DNA of 64,000 nucleotides from Streptomyces noursei (GTDB lineage: Bacteria > Actinomycetota > Actinomycetes > Streptomycetales > Streptomycetaceae): the NCBI RefSeq assembly GCF_001646665.1, contig NZ_LWBU01000279.1:65908-129907 (forward strand). The letters run 5' to 3'. The translations under genes were made by a program, and so were the position numbers. Positions 8,345-16,340 of the stretch are shown here, piece after piece. The notes under the pieces were generated by a model. It had not been told where the DNA came from, searched no databases, and saw only the letters and a list, made by a program, of their open reading frames with translations. How positions within the stretch are numbered: the first letter of the stretch is position 1; each line of letters opens with the position of its first letter.

Positions 8345-9337
8345 ATGGCTACCAGCGCGTTTCGGACGGAGGATCCTCTGAGCACCGGGCCCGTCGGGGA
8401 CTGTGAAGATCCGATGCGCTGCCCGCCCGCCTTCCGCTTCCCCTCCCTGACCACCACGGTGCCCAAGGAGTTCGTGCACCGGGCCGCCGTCGCCGAGGTG
8501 ATGCTCACCGACTGGCGCCGCAGGGGCGACACACGCTTCGACGTGACGGCCCAATGGCCGCGCGGCCACAGCTTCTTCAGTCCGATACGCGGATACCACG
8601 ATCCACTGCTCGCCGCGGAAACGATCCGTCAGGTGGGGTCGCTCCTCGCCCACGCGGAGTTCGGCGTCCCCTTCGGCCATCACTTCCTCATGTGGGACCT
8701 GGAGTACGCGGTCGAGGAGCAGCACCTCCTGGTCGGCGACACCCCGGCCGCGCTCGACATCGACGTCGCCTGCACCGAGGTCAAGCAGCGCGGCGGCAGC
8801 CTCACCGGGCTGCGCTACACGGCCGTGATACGGCGCGACGGCCATGTCGCCGTGACCGGGAGCGCGTCGTACACCTGCACCTCGCCGGCCGTCTACCGCA
8901 GGCTCCGCGCGGGCCGCGGACCGGAGGCCGGCCGGCCGCCGATCCCCCTCACCGCCCCCGCCTCGCCGCAGAGCGTCGGGCGCACCTCACCCATGGACGT
9001 GGTGCTCTCCCCCGTCGGTGAGGCGAACCGCTGGCAGCTGCGCGCCGACAGCCGCCATCACGTGATGTTCGACCACCCCGTCGACCACGTCCCGGGCATG
9101 GTCCTGCTGGAGGCGGCGCGCCAGGCGACGGCGGCGGTCCTGGGCGACGGCGACATGCTCCCGATCGCGATCACCAGCCAATTCACCCGGTACGCGGAGC
9201 TGGACGAGCCGTGCTCGGTCGAGGCTTCGCCGCTGCCCGGAGCGGGAGCCGACCGGATGGCGGTCCTGGTGACCGGCCACCAGGGGGGCGAGCCGGTCTT
9301 CTCCTCGACGGTGACCGCCTCCTCCCGCCGGCCCTGA
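8345..9337 (+). CDS. AfsA/ScbA-family gamma-butyrolactone biosynthesis protein
   Basis: A 330-residue protein of the A-factor synthase family, which condenses a beta-ketoacyl thioester with dihydroxyacetone phosphate at the start of gamma-butyrolactone autoregulator synthesis. It has two tandem A-factor hotdog domains. The first (about 40-190) includes VPKEFVHRAAVAEVML and GYHDPLLAAETIRQVG. The second (about 220-325) includes SRHHVMFDHPVDHVPGMVLLEAARQA. The ATG at 8345 follows GTGGGGGAG, and the domain begins soon after. An ARE lies upstream and a receptor gene follows 258 nt downstream in the same orientation; scbA/scbR-type pairs are often divergent. No butyrolactone-phosphate reductase or phosphatase gene is adjacent. 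Confidence 0.88.
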   Translation: MATSAFRTEDPLSTGPVGDCEDPMRCPPAFRFPSLTTTVPKEFVHRAAVAEVMLTDWRRRGDTRFDVTAQWPRGHSFFSPIRGYHDPLLAAETIRQVGSLLAHAEFGVPFGHHFLMWDLEYAVEEQHLLVGDTPAALDIDVACTEVKQRGGSLTGLRYTAVIRRDGHVAVTGSASYTCTSPAVYRRLRAGRGPEAGRPPIPLTAPASPQSVGRTSPMDVVLSPVGEANRWQLRADSRHHVMFDHPVDHVPGMVLLEAARQATAAVLGDGDMLPIAITSQFTRYAELDEPCSVEASPLPGAGADRMAVLVTGHQGGEPVFSSTVTASSRRP

Positions 9338-9527
9338 GCCAGGGACACCCAGCGGGCGCCCGGCACCCCGAGCCGGGCCGGTCCCGGCCGCAGCGCCTCC
9401 ACGGTGAGCAGTGACCCTCGCGCACGCCCATGGCGGCCGCCGGGACCCCGTGTACCCGGCAGCGGTTTCCGGCCATTCCTCTCGCAAGGGCGTAGTGCTA
9501 TCACGTTCAATTATCGGAGAGAGCGGT

Positions 9528-9553
9528 AAGATACAGACCCAGCGGTTTGTTAT
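9528..9553 (+). promoter_or_regulatory. Putative ARE upstream of the butyrolactone receptor gene
   Basis: AAGATACAGACCC followed by AGCGGTTTGTTATT gives the ARE-like arrangement GATACA-GACC-n-GCGGTTTGTT. It lies 43-68 nt before the GTG of the receptor gene. Its position and low GC content against the background suggest autoregulation of the receptor. It resembles the first ARE at 8261 only through the shared consensus, not by direct duplication. Confidence 0.65.
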
Positions 9554-9595
9554 TGGTGGACACCCCATCACCGAGAGCTCGTGGAGGAGGCGAGA

Positions 9596-10282
9596 GTGGC
9601 GAAGCAGGACCGAGCCATCCGTACGCGCCAGACGATTCTGTCCGCGGCGGCCAAGGTGTTCGAGCAGCGGGGGTACCAGGCGGCCACGATCTCCGAGATC
9701 CTCACCACGGCCGGCGTCACCAAGGGTGCCCTGTACTTCCACTTCGAGTCCAAGGACGACCTGGCGCAGGGTGTACTGGCGGAGCAGGACCAGCGTCTCG
9801 TGGTCCCCCGCCGGGCCTGCCGGACGCAGGAACTGGTGGACGTCGTGATGCTGCACGCGCACCGTCTCCAGACCGACCCCATGGTGCGCGCCGGGGTCAG
9901 GCTGTCGCTGGACCAGCAGGCGCACGAGCTGGACCGCTCGGGGCCGTTCCTGCGGTGGGTGGGGGTCCTGGACCAACTGCTGCACGGCGCGCGGACCCAG
10001 GGCGAACTGCTCCCCCACGTCGTCCCGACCGAGACCGCCGAGGTACTGGTGGGCAGCTTCGCCGGTGTCCAGGCGATGTCCCAGGCCGTCAGCGACTACC
10101 AGGACCTGCCCGACCGGGTGTGCGCCCTGCTCCGCCACATGCTGCCCACCGTGGTGCTGTCGTCGGTGCTCGCCTCCATCGACCTGTCGCACACCCGGGG
10201 CGCCGTCGTCCTGGCCGAGCTGGACGCCTCCGCCGGCGCGGCGGACCCTTCCGGACTGCTGGAGAGTCAGCCCGTCGGCTGA
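9596..10282 (+). CDS. ArpA/ScbR-like gamma-butyrolactone receptor, TetR family
   Basis: A 228-residue TetR-family repressor. The helix-turn-helix (about residues 10-60) is AIRTRQTILSAAAKVFEQRGYQAATISEILTTAGVTKGALYFHF in pieces, the classic receptor wording ending in GALYFHFxSKDDLA. The ligand domain has the FLRWVGVLDQLL segment, whose Trp lies where receptors of this group contact the lactone, and a GSFAGVQAMSQ helix. The GTG at 9596 was preferred over the GTG at 9581 because GGAGGAGGCGAGA precedes it and the length then matches relatives. An ARE lies upstream. The 3' end overlaps the convergent monooxygenase gene by 16 nt. A pseudo-receptor that binds antibiotics rather than lactones cannot be excluded. 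Confidence 0.87.
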   Translation: MAKQDRAIRTRQTILSAAAKVFEQRGYQAATISEILTTAGVTKGALYFHFESKDDLAQGVLAEQDQRLVVPRRACRTQELVDVVMLHAHRLQTDPMVRAGVRLSLDQQAHELDRSGPFLRWVGVLDQLLHGARTQGELLPHVVPTETAEVLVGSFAGVQAMSQAVSDYQDLPDRVCALLRHMLPTVVLSSVLASIDLSHTRGAVVLAELDASAGAADPSGLLESQPVG

Positions 10283-11796
10283 CCGGCCCCGGCCGCCACC
10301 GAGCCCTCGGGGGCGGGCCGGCCCCCGCCCCCGCCGAACCAGCGGGCGAGCACGGCACCGAGCCCACCACCGTCCGGCGCCCAGGCGACGTACCCGTCCG
10401 GCCGCACGAGCAGCGCCGCGCACGGCAGTTCGGGCACCGGTGCGCAGCGCACCACCCGCAGACGGTCCTGCCAGGGGCGCGCCGCGTCGAGGTGGCGTTC
10501 ACCGTCCTCGCCGAGGAGCAGCAGCAGCGGCCCGCCCCCGCGCAGCAGGTGAATCACGTCCGTCGGCCCGTCGGCCGCATCGAGGGCGACGTTCCGCAGG
10601 AAGGTCCCTTCCCAGGACGACGGTGTGAGCGCGGGCAGCACGGTGTCCTGGGCGCTGATCATCGGCGCGAACGGGTCGTCCTCCCCGCCGGGGGCGAACA
10701 TGCCGGCGAGCAGGTCCCTCACGGGGTCGAGGGCGGAGTCGGGGCGCATCAGGGCCACTTGGGCCCGGGTGTTGTCGACGACGCGCCGGGCGGCGGGGCG
10801 GCGCTCGGCGCCGTAGGTGTCGAGGAGGGCCTGCGGGGCGTCGCCCGCTGCCACGAGGGCGAGCTTCCAGCCGAGGTCGACCGCATCGAGCAACCCGGTG
10901 CTGAGCCCCTGCCCGCCCACCGGGAAGTGCACATGGGCCGCGTCGCCGGCGAGGAGGACCGGGCCGGCCCGGTAGGTGCGGGCCAGCCGGGCGAAGTCGC
11001 TGAACCTGCTGAGCCACCGGCCCTCCGTCATGACGACGTCCCGGCCGGCGATGCGGGAGGTCTCCCGGCTGAGTTCCGCCACGGTGAGCGGGGTCTGCCG
11101 GTCGGCCGGGGGGCGGTCGCAGTCGAGCGTCCGCAGGTGGACCGTGCCGTCGGGTGCGTCCTTGACGACGAGCCAGCCGCGTGGGGTGCGGTGCCAGCCG
11201 GGCGGGAGCACGCCGGTGTCCCGCAGGCGGACCTGCCCCATGAGCGCGGTCGCGGTCGCCGGCCAGGTGTCGGACTCGATGCCCGCGAGGCGCCGGACGG
11301 TGCTCCGGGCGCCGTCGGCCCCGACCGCGTACCGGCCGTGCAGGACCACGGTTCCCCGGGGCCCCTCGGCCTCCAGGCGCACCCCCTCGGACGTACGCGC
11401 CAGGCCCATCACCCGGTGGCCGCGCAGGACGCGGGCACCGGCGGCGCGTGCACGGGCCTCGAAGAAGCGCTCCAGTTCCACCTGGGGCATCTTGAGGATG
11501 GGCGGCGGTTCCGTGGGCGGGGCGCTGATCGTCAGGCCGGACATGCCGGCGAAGTGGAAGGGCATGGTGTTGCCGTCGCCACCCGGGCGCGCGAACGGTT
11601 CGGGCAAGTGGCCCCGGCGGGCCAGGCATTGGACGGTCCGGGCGTGGAGGGTCGTCGCCTTCGGCCGTTCGGACGTCGTCGTGCGGTGTTCCAGCAGGGC
11701 GACGTCGGTTCCGTACGCCGCCAGTTCGGCGGCGACCAGCATGCCGACCGGTCCGCCCCCGACCACCAGCACCCCCGCCTTCACCGATCGGTCCAT
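10267..11796 (-). CDS. FAD-dependent aromatic monooxygenase
   Basis: A 509-residue group A flavoprotein hydroxylase, the class that hydroxylates phenols, polyketides or rifamycins using NAD(P)H. The N-terminal dinucleotide fold is VLVVGGGPVGMLVAAELA (G13, G15, G18). A DGARSTVRR motif (DG motif) sits mid-protein. The second FAD motif, GPVLLAGDAAHVHFPVGGQGLSTGLLDAVDLGWKLA in pieces, carries the GD signature. The C-terminal thioredoxin-like region (after about 380) is present. The ATG at 11796 follows GGGGAGGCGG. The gene overlaps the receptor gene tail to tail by 16 nt. It could be a tailoring or drug-inactivating enzyme; no polyketide synthase lies in the window. Confidence 0.85.
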   Translation of the reverse strand: MDRSVKAGVLVVGGGPVGMLVAAELAAYGTDVALLEHRTTTSERPKATTLHARTVQCLARRGHLPEPFARPGGDGNTMPFHFAGMSGLTISAPPTEPPPILKMPQVELERFFEARARAAGARVLRGHRVMGLARTSEGVRLEAEGPRGTVVLHGRYAVGADGARSTVRRLAGIESDTWPATATALMGQVRLRDTGVLPPGWHRTPRGWLVVKDAPDGTVHLRTLDCDRPPADRQTPLTVAELSRETSRIAGRDVVMTEGRWLSRFSDFARLARTYRAGPVLLAGDAAHVHFPVGGQGLSTGLLDAVDLGWKLALVAAGDAPQALLDTYGAERRPAARRVVDNTRAQVALMRPDSALDPVRDLLAGMFAPGGEDDPFAPMISAQDTVLPALTPSSWEGTFLRNVALDAADGPTDVIHLLRGGGPLLLLLGEDGERHLDAARPWQDRLRVVRCAPVPELPCAALLVRPDGYVAWAPDGGGLGAVLARWFGGGGGRPAPEGSVAAGAGQPTG

Positions 11797-11894
11797 CCCG
11801 CAACCGCCTCCCCTCGCGCCGCGAACGCTTCCGGACCGGATGGTACGTACACGTCCGCGGCACGCGGTGCGGCAGGGGGGCGGGGTGGCGACCG

Positions 11895-12311
11895 TCAGGC
11901 GTCGTTCTCGGCGGCCGCGGACCCGGCCGCGGGCTCGGCCCACTCCACGAACTGGATGACCACCCCGTTGGGATCGGTGACCTGGAAGAGGCGTTCGCCC
12001 CACGGCTCCTGGCGCAGGGGCATGGTGATCTCCACGCCCTCGGCGCGGAGCCGCCGCTCCTCCTCGGCGATGCCGTCGGCGAGCGTGAGCGCGAGTATCA
12101 GCCCGCCGGCGCGCTGGTGGCGCTGGTCGGCCGGCAGCACCTCGATGCCGCGCCGGAGCAGGACGACGTCGGCGGCGGCGTCGGGCCGGTGCAGCGAGGC
12201 GAAGCCGTCGGCGGCCATCCGCTCCTGGTAGCCGAGGTGGTCGACGAAGAAGTCGCGGGAGCGGGCGACGTCGTCGACGGTGAGCGAGACGGTGGTAGCG
12301 GTGACCTGCAC
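11895..12311 (-). CDS. VOC-family (glyoxalase/bleomycin-resistance fold) protein
   Basis: A 138-residue single VOC domain made of two beta-alpha-beta-beta-beta modules: VSLTVDDVARSRDFFVDHLGYQ at the start and ERLFQVTDPNGVVIQFVEW near the end. The terminal DPNGxxIQFxE motif carries the usual metal-binding Glu. The ligand is unknown; members include dioxygenases, isomerases and antibiotic-binding proteins. GTG at 12311 is chosen because GGAGGAAACC stands directly before it. It lies downstream of the small gene at 12468-12653 on the same strand, 156 nt away, so it might also be read from that promoter. Confidence 0.75.
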   Translation of the reverse strand: MQVTATTVSLTVDDVARSRDFFVDHLGYQERMAADGFASLHRPDAAADVVLLRRGIEVLPADQRHQRAGGLILALTLADGIAEEERRLRAEGVEITMPLRQEPWGERLFQVTDPNGVVIQFVEWAEPAAGSAAAENDA

Positions 12312-12467
12312 GGTTTCCTCCGGGTGGGAGCGGTGATCGGCGGCGGGTGCGCCGCGGGAGGGCACGTCGGATAGGCGCTGCGCGACGGTGGGCGCGGGCC
12401 GGTGTGCGCGGTCGGCGGGCCGTCGGGGACCTAGGCGGCCGGGGCCGGGTCGGTTCCGGGCGGGGCG

Positions 12468-12653
12468 TCAGTACGAGCGGCGGCGGGGGATGTTGTACGC
12501 GCGCCGGCCGGCCTCGGCGTACGCACGGCGGCCCTTCTCCTCCGGCCGGCCGGAGCGCCGCCGCCCGGGTCCCTCACGGTCCCCTGAGAGCGCACGAGCC
12601 CGGTCGACGAAGGCCGGGCCGGGACGGTCGGAGTGCTGCGGGTCCAGGGGCAT
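12468..12653 (-). CDS. Small Arg-rich hypothetical protein under a TetR-type operator
   Basis: A 61-residue basic protein. The first 25 residues (MPLDPQHSDRPGPAFVDRARAL) could form a helix. The rest is Arg/Gly-rich with a repeated GRRAY unit (GRRAYAEAGRRAYNIPRRR). Real-gene status is supported by a GAAGGGA ribosome-binding site seven bases before the ATG and by a good promoter (TTGACT, 18 nt, TAACTT) overlapped by a palindrome. It is divergent from the TetR gene at 12750. No function is recognised. Confidence 0.55.
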   Translation of the reverse strand: MPLDPQHSDRPGPAFVDRARALSGDREGPGRRRSGRPEEKGRRAYAEAGRRAYNIPRRRSY

Positions 12654-12673
12654 ACAGTTTCCCTTCGGCGATT

Positions 12674-12718
12674 TTTACGACGGACGTAAAGTTAGCCGAG
12701 GCACCCCGGGGAAGTCAA
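12674..12718 (-). promoter_or_regulatory. Promoter and palindromic operator between the small gene and tetR
   Basis: Reading leftward, a -35 TTGACT (12713-12718) and a -10 TAACTT (12689-12694) are separated by 18 nt. A 17-bp imperfect palindrome, TTTACGACGGACGTAAA (12674-12690), overlaps the downstream edge of this -10. It has matching TTTACG/CGTAAA arms and mismatches only near the centre. This is a typical position for a TetR-family operator. The likely binder is the repressor encoded at 12750. Confidence 0.6.
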
Positions 12719-12743
12719 CATATTTTTGCCACGAGGGTAAGAT
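12715..12743 (+). promoter_or_regulatory. Promoter of the tetR gene, probably leaderless
   Basis: TCAACA (12715-12720), a 17-nt spacer and TAAGAT (12738-12743) precede the ATG at 12750 by only 6 nt, and no Shine-Dalgarno sequence is present. The mRNA therefore probably starts at or next to the start codon. The -35 overlaps that of the divergent promoter. Confidence 0.55.
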
Positions 12744-12749
12744 TGCCCC

Positions 12750-13385
12750 ATGAGCAACGAGCCGACAGGGCTGCGCGAGTCCAAGAAGCGCGAGACACGG
12801 CAACTGATCTCCGACCACGCGACCCGCCTCTTCATGGCCCAGGGCTTCGAGGCGACGACCATCGCGGAGATCGCCGACGCCGCCCGCGTGGCGAAGAAGA
12901 CCGTCACGAACTACTTCCCGCGGAAGGAGGACATGGCGCTCGACCACCAGGACGCGTTCGCGGCGAGCCTGGCGGACACCGTCGCCGCGCGCCGCGGCGG
13001 CGAGTCCGCCCTGACAGCACTGCGCCGCGCCTTCGACGCGGACGTGGCGGCGCACAATCCCGTGGCGGGTTTCGCGGGTGCCGACTTCTCCCGCATGGTG
13101 GACGCCAGCCCCACTCTCTCCGCCTGTCTGCGGGGCCTGCACGACCGGCGGGAGGAGGAGTTGGCGCGGGCCCTCGCCGAGGCGACCGACTCCTCCCCCG
13201 AGGACATCGCCCCGCGCACGGCGGCGGCCCTGCTCACGGCGGCGCACCGGGTGCTGTTCCAGCGCATCCAGCAGCTCACCCTCGCGGGCCGGACGAACGA
13301 CGAGATCGCCCGCGTCGTCGCCGAGGAGGCGGACACGGCGTTCGCCCTGCTGGAACCTGCCCTGGCGGACTACGCCGTGGCCTGA
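12750..13385 (+). CDS. TetR/AcrR-family transcriptional regulator
   Basis: A 211-residue repressor. The N-terminal DNA-binding domain (about 10-60) reads SKKRETRQLISDHATRLFMAQGFEATTIAEIADAARVAKKTVTNYF in overlapping pieces, with the family's KxTVxNYFxxKED ending. The C-terminal ligand domain is all-helical and of usual size. It is divergent from a 61-residue Arg-rich gene whose promoter carries a matching palindrome, which is the probable target; autoregulation is possible because the -35 elements overlap. No efflux pump, the usual TetR partner, is adjacent. Confidence 0.88.
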   Translation: MSNEPTGLRESKKRETRQLISDHATRLFMAQGFEATTIAEIADAARVAKKTVTNYFPRKEDMALDHQDAFAASLADTVAARRGGESALTALRRAFDADVAAHNPVAGFAGADFSRMVDASPTLSACLRGLHDRREEELARALAEATDSSPEDIAPRTAAALLTAAHRVLFQRIQQLTLAGRTNDEIARVVAEEADTAFALLEPALADYAVA

Positions 13386-13398
13386 CCGCTCCTCCCCG

Positions 13399-13425
13399 AC
13401 CGTTCCCGGTCGCACGGGAACCGGT
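13399..13425 (+). terminator. Hairpin after tetR
   Basis: ACCGTTCCCG and CGGGAACCGGT pair across a 6-nt loop with one bulged G. It begins 13 nt after the tetR stop codon. It has no U-tract, as is usual for Streptomyces terminators. Confidence 0.5.
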
Positions 13426-13619
13426 TCACGGGCACCTGACGTGGTGCGCGACGTCCAGGGGCTCCACACGCGCCGGCCGCCGTGGTCGCCGTACGGGTGC
13501 CGTCGGCACTCGTGTACGCGGAGGGTCCTCCACCTGCCGCCCGTCGCCGACCGACCACCCCCGCGGTCCGCGCTCCGCCGACTGGCACCATGGGTGGCTC
13601 CCGAACGAGGAGACGCACC

Positions 13620-14456
13620 ATGCCCGCCCGCCCCGGCCTTCTGTACGTGACCGATCTGGCCTACCCGGCCCGGGGACGGCGCTACTGCGACGAGGACATC
13701 TTCCTCTCCTCCCGGCTGCGCGCGGACTTCGACATCGCCCTGTGCCACCCGCTCGACGCGACGGCCCTGATGGACCGCTTCGACGCGGTCGTCGTCCGCA
13801 ACAGCGGGCCCGTGCTGCACTACCAGGAGCAGTGCGACGTCTTCCGCGACCGCGCGACGGCGCACGGCACCCGGGTCTACAACCCGCTGACGGGGCGGGG
13901 CGACATGGCCGGCAAGCAGTACCTGCTGGACCTGACGCGCGGCGGCCACCCGGTCATCCCCACCGTCGACCGGCCCGAGGACCTGTCGCTCCTGCCCGCC
14001 TCCGACCAGTACGCGGTCAAGCCGAAGGCCGGGGCGGACTCCATCGGCCTGCGCTTCGTGACCCGGGACGAACTCGACGGCCTCCCCCTCGGCGGCCTTC
14101 TGGTCCAGCCGCGGGTCGACTTCCGTTACGAGGTGTCCTTCTACTTCGTCGACGACACCTTCCACTACGCGCTCCACGCCCCCGACCCCGCACGGCGCTG
14201 GGAACTGGCGCCCTACGCCCCGACGGAGGCCGACCTCGCCTTCGCCCGCCGCTTCGTCGACTGGAACACCCTCGCCCACGGCATCCAGCGCGTGGACGCC
14301 TGCCGCACGCGCGAGGGCGACCTGCTCCTGGTCGAACTGGAGGACCTCAACCCCTACCTCTCCCTCGACCTGGTGGAGGACCGGACACGCGACGCCTTCG
14401 TCAGCGGCATGACGGCCTCCCTCCACCGGTTCCTGGAGACCGCCTCCGGCGCGTAG
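13620..14456 (+). CDS. ATP-grasp-like protein
   Basis: A 278-residue cytoplasmic protein with an ATP-grasp-type layout. The N-terminal alpha/beta part is LLYVTDLAYPARGRRYCDED. A central strand, YAVKPKAGADSIGLRFV, provides the nucleotide-binding Lys-rich block. VELEDLNPYLSLD near the C-terminus corresponds to the metal-binding E/D-x-N-P motif. Such enzymes ligate a carboxylate to an amine or thiol using ATP. The substrate is not evident and no peptide precursor gene is adjacent. The ATG at 13620 follows ACGAGGAGACGCACC. The upstream extension of the frame is Pro/Arg-rich and not part of the domain. Confidence 0.7.
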   Translation: MPARPGLLYVTDLAYPARGRRYCDEDIFLSSRLRADFDIALCHPLDATALMDRFDAVVVRNSGPVLHYQEQCDVFRDRATAHGTRVYNPLTGRGDMAGKQYLLDLTRGGHPVIPTVDRPEDLSLLPASDQYAVKPKAGADSIGLRFVTRDELDGLPLGGLLVQPRVDFRYEVSFYFVDDTFHYALHAPDPARRWELAPYAPTEADLAFARRFVDWNTLAHGIQRVDACRTREGDLLLVELEDLNPYLSLDLVEDRTRDAFVSGMTASLHRFLETASGA

Positions 14457-14919
14457 ACGCCCCGCCGTGCCGTGCCCCGGGGGGCCGGTCCGCGACCGGC
14501 GTCGCCGGGTGGCCGCGAGGTGCCGCGCAGGGGTCGCGCAGGGGTCGTGAGTGCCGCGCAGGGGTCGCGAGGAGCGGCGCAGGGGTCGTGACGCACCGTC
14601 CGGATCGCCGCTCCACGTCTCGCCGGCTCTTCCGCTCCGCCCGCCGTCCGGGCCGCGCGCCCCACCGCCCCCGGCTCCCACGAGGCCTTCTTCGGAAGGC
14701 CACTTGACGAGGGAAAACGCAACTTCGACAGGGTCCGCCGAGGTGGCTATCGTCACCTGTCGTTCGGCGGCACGCCCCCGCAGTCGCACGGGAGTTCCTC
14801 GGGCTGGTCGATCCTGCCCACCGCTCCCGCCCGGCGGGCAGGCCGTCGCGTCGAGCCCACGCCCGGACGACGAGACCGTCAGGGCTTCCCCACCATGCCC
14901 CTCGGCCAGGGAGAGACGT
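14457..14919. other. Intergenic region with four short repeats and a UUCG hairpin
   Basis: No gene is supported here. Four copies of GCGCAGGGGTCG lie at 14525-14536, 14536-14547, 14556-14567 and 14577-14588. A hairpin, GGCCTTC-TTCG-GAAGGCC (14684-14701), has a stable UUCG tetraloop and may be a terminator. The ribosome-binding site of the next gene (AGGGAGAG) lies at the right edge. Confidence 0.5.
14684..14701. terminator. 7-bp hairpin with UUCG tetraloop
   Basis: A perfect 7-bp stem, GGCCTTC/GAAGGCC, is closed by a TTCG loop. It lies 228 nt after the ATP-grasp-like gene and before the DUF3291 gene. The stability suggests a terminator or an RNA-stabilising element. It is followed by CACTTGACG rather than a T-run. 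Confidence 0.4.
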
Positions 14920-15528
14920 ATGCCCCATCTTGCTCTGTACACGTTCGGCGTCCTGAAGTCCGCCCTCACCGATGCCGGGCGGCTGACGCGGGAGTTCCAT
15001 GACAGCGGTGAGGCCGCCTACCGGGAGATCGGCCGGCATCCCGGGTACATCGCCCGTGCCGAAGCGGCGGATCGCAGCCTGGGCGCGCGGACGGATTTCG
15101 ACGCGGACTGGGGTGCGTGGGGCGAGTTCGCCGTTCCGTCCTGGTACGGCAAGGGCCGCACCGCGGAGACCATCGCCCTGGCCGCGACCCTCTCCCTCTG
15201 GACCGACCTGCGATCCGCTTTCGACGCCGTCTACACCGGTCCGCACCGCGCGGCGCTCGGAAGGCGTTACGACTGGTTCGAGAGGACGGCGCACCCGGGT
15301 CACGTGTTCTGGTGGGTCCCCGACGGCACGACACCCACCTGGCAGGAGGGGGTCATCAGGCTGGAACACCTCCACGACCACGGCCCCGCGCCGTACGCCT
15401 TCACCTTCCGCCACTCGTTCGATCCGGCCGGCACGGCGACCGGACCCGAAGGCGTCGGGGCTCCGGCCCAGGTGAGCCCGACTCCCCGTCAGCCGGGGCT
15501 CGGGAGCGGTCACCGGCGGACCGGCTGA
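14920..15528 (+). CDS. DUF3291-type protein
   Basis: A 202-residue soluble protein resembling the DUF3291 family, which has a ferredoxin-like dimeric alpha/beta-barrel fold related to monooxygenase-like stress proteins. Recognisable blocks are LALYTFGVLKSALTDAG at the start, VPSWYGKGRTAETIALAATLSLW in the middle, and the aromatic WFERTAHPGHVFWWVPDGTTPTW region. The ATG at 14920 follows AGGGAGAG. The last 35 residues are a Pro/Gly-rich tail. The 3' end carries an ACCGGC-TGA-GCCGGT hairpin over the stop codon region. The function is unknown. Confidence 0.7.
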   Translation: MPHLALYTFGVLKSALTDAGRLTREFHDSGEAAYREIGRHPGYIARAEAADRSLGARTDFDADWGAWGEFAVPSWYGKGRTAETIALAATLSLWTDLRSAFDAVYTGPHRAALGRRYDWFERTAHPGHVFWWVPDGTTPTWQEGVIRLEHLHDHGPAPYAFTFRHSFDPAGTATGPEGVGAPAQVSPTPRQPGLGSGHRRTG

Positions 15529-15534
15529 GCCGGT
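15520..15534. terminator. Short hairpin between convergent genes
   Basis: ACCGGC-TGA-GCCGGT is a perfect 6-bp stem across the stop codon of the DUF3291 gene. It lies 30 nt before the end of the convergent XRE-cupin gene, so it may serve both directions. Confidence 0.4.
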
Positions 15535-15563
15535 GAACGGACCAGGACGGAGCGGTCCGGTTG

Positions 15564-16202
15564 TCACGGACGCTCATTCAGCAGCCTCCCGTCACCGGTC
15601 CCGCGAGCCGTGGCGGGAGGGGTGCGCGGCCGTTGGCGCTCGCCCTGCGGTCCGAACATGACCAGGTACTCGACCGGACCGCCCAGGCTCACGTTCGCCA
15701 TCCCGTGCGGGGTGCGGGTGTCGAACTCGGCGACGTCCCCGGGCGTCAGGACGAGGTCCTGGTCGCCGAGCGCGAGCCACAGCCGTCCGTACAGCACGCA
15801 CAGCCACTCGTAGCCGTCGTGGGAGAACTGCCGGGGCCGCGCGGGCGGGTCCTGGCGGGCGGGCAGGACGTGCTTGTGGAAGTGCAGCCCGCCGACGTAC
15901 CGGGTCAGCGGCAGCACCACCTTGTCGTCGCCGAGACTCAGCGGCGCCGTCGCGCGCGGCTCGGCCGCGGGGGCGGGTGCCGTGCCGGCCAGCTCGTCCA
16001 GGGAGACGCCGTACTCCTTCGACAGCCGCAACAGCACCTCAAGGGTGGGCTGCCGCCGGCCGGTCTCGATCCGGGACAGCGTGCTGGGCGAAATGCCGGT
16101 GGCGCGGCCGACACCGGCGAGCGTCGCGCCGTGGTGTTCGCGCGCGGCGCGCAACCGGGGCCCCATCGCCGCCGGCGTGCCGTCCACGTCCTCGACTGCC
16201 AC
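15564..16202 (-). CDS. XRE-family regulator with cupin sensor domain
   Basis: A 212-residue transcription factor. The HTH_XRE domain (about 13-75) reads LRAAREHHGATLAGVGRATG and SPSTLSRIETGRRQPTLEVLL. A C-terminal cupin (about 105-190) contains the LHFHKHVLPAR and EWLCVLYGRLWLALGDQDLVL metal-pocket strands and TPHGMANV. The GTG at 16202 was chosen because GGAAG and GAAGGGG lie just upstream and the protein then starts shortly before the HTH. It is divergent from the epoxide-hydrolase-like gene (139-nt gap), a plausible target. Confidence 0.85.
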   Translation of the reverse strand: MAVEDVDGTPAAMGPRLRAAREHHGATLAGVGRATGISPSTLSRIETGRRQPTLEVLLRLSKEYGVSLDELAGTAPAPAAEPRATAPLSLGDDKVVLPLTRYVGGLHFHKHVLPARQDPPARPRQFSHDGYEWLCVLYGRLWLALGDQDLVLTPGDVAEFDTRTPHGMANVSLGGPVEYLVMFGPQGERQRPRTPPATARGTGDGRLLNERP

Positions 16203-16340
16203 CTTCCACGCCCCTTCTCGCCATCCGCTCCACCGCTCGCCCTGCAAGGTTGCCGCACTGGCAAGGCCGATCGCCTGAGACGGGTGCCGCGCCGCATGAT
16301 CGAGGGGCAGCCGCGTCACCGAAGAACCGAGGAGAAGCCC

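Noticed and set aside
9547..12231. 894-residue rightward frame across receptor, monooxygenase and VOC genes
   Set aside because: It crosses three well-supported genes in non-coding phases and has no domain.
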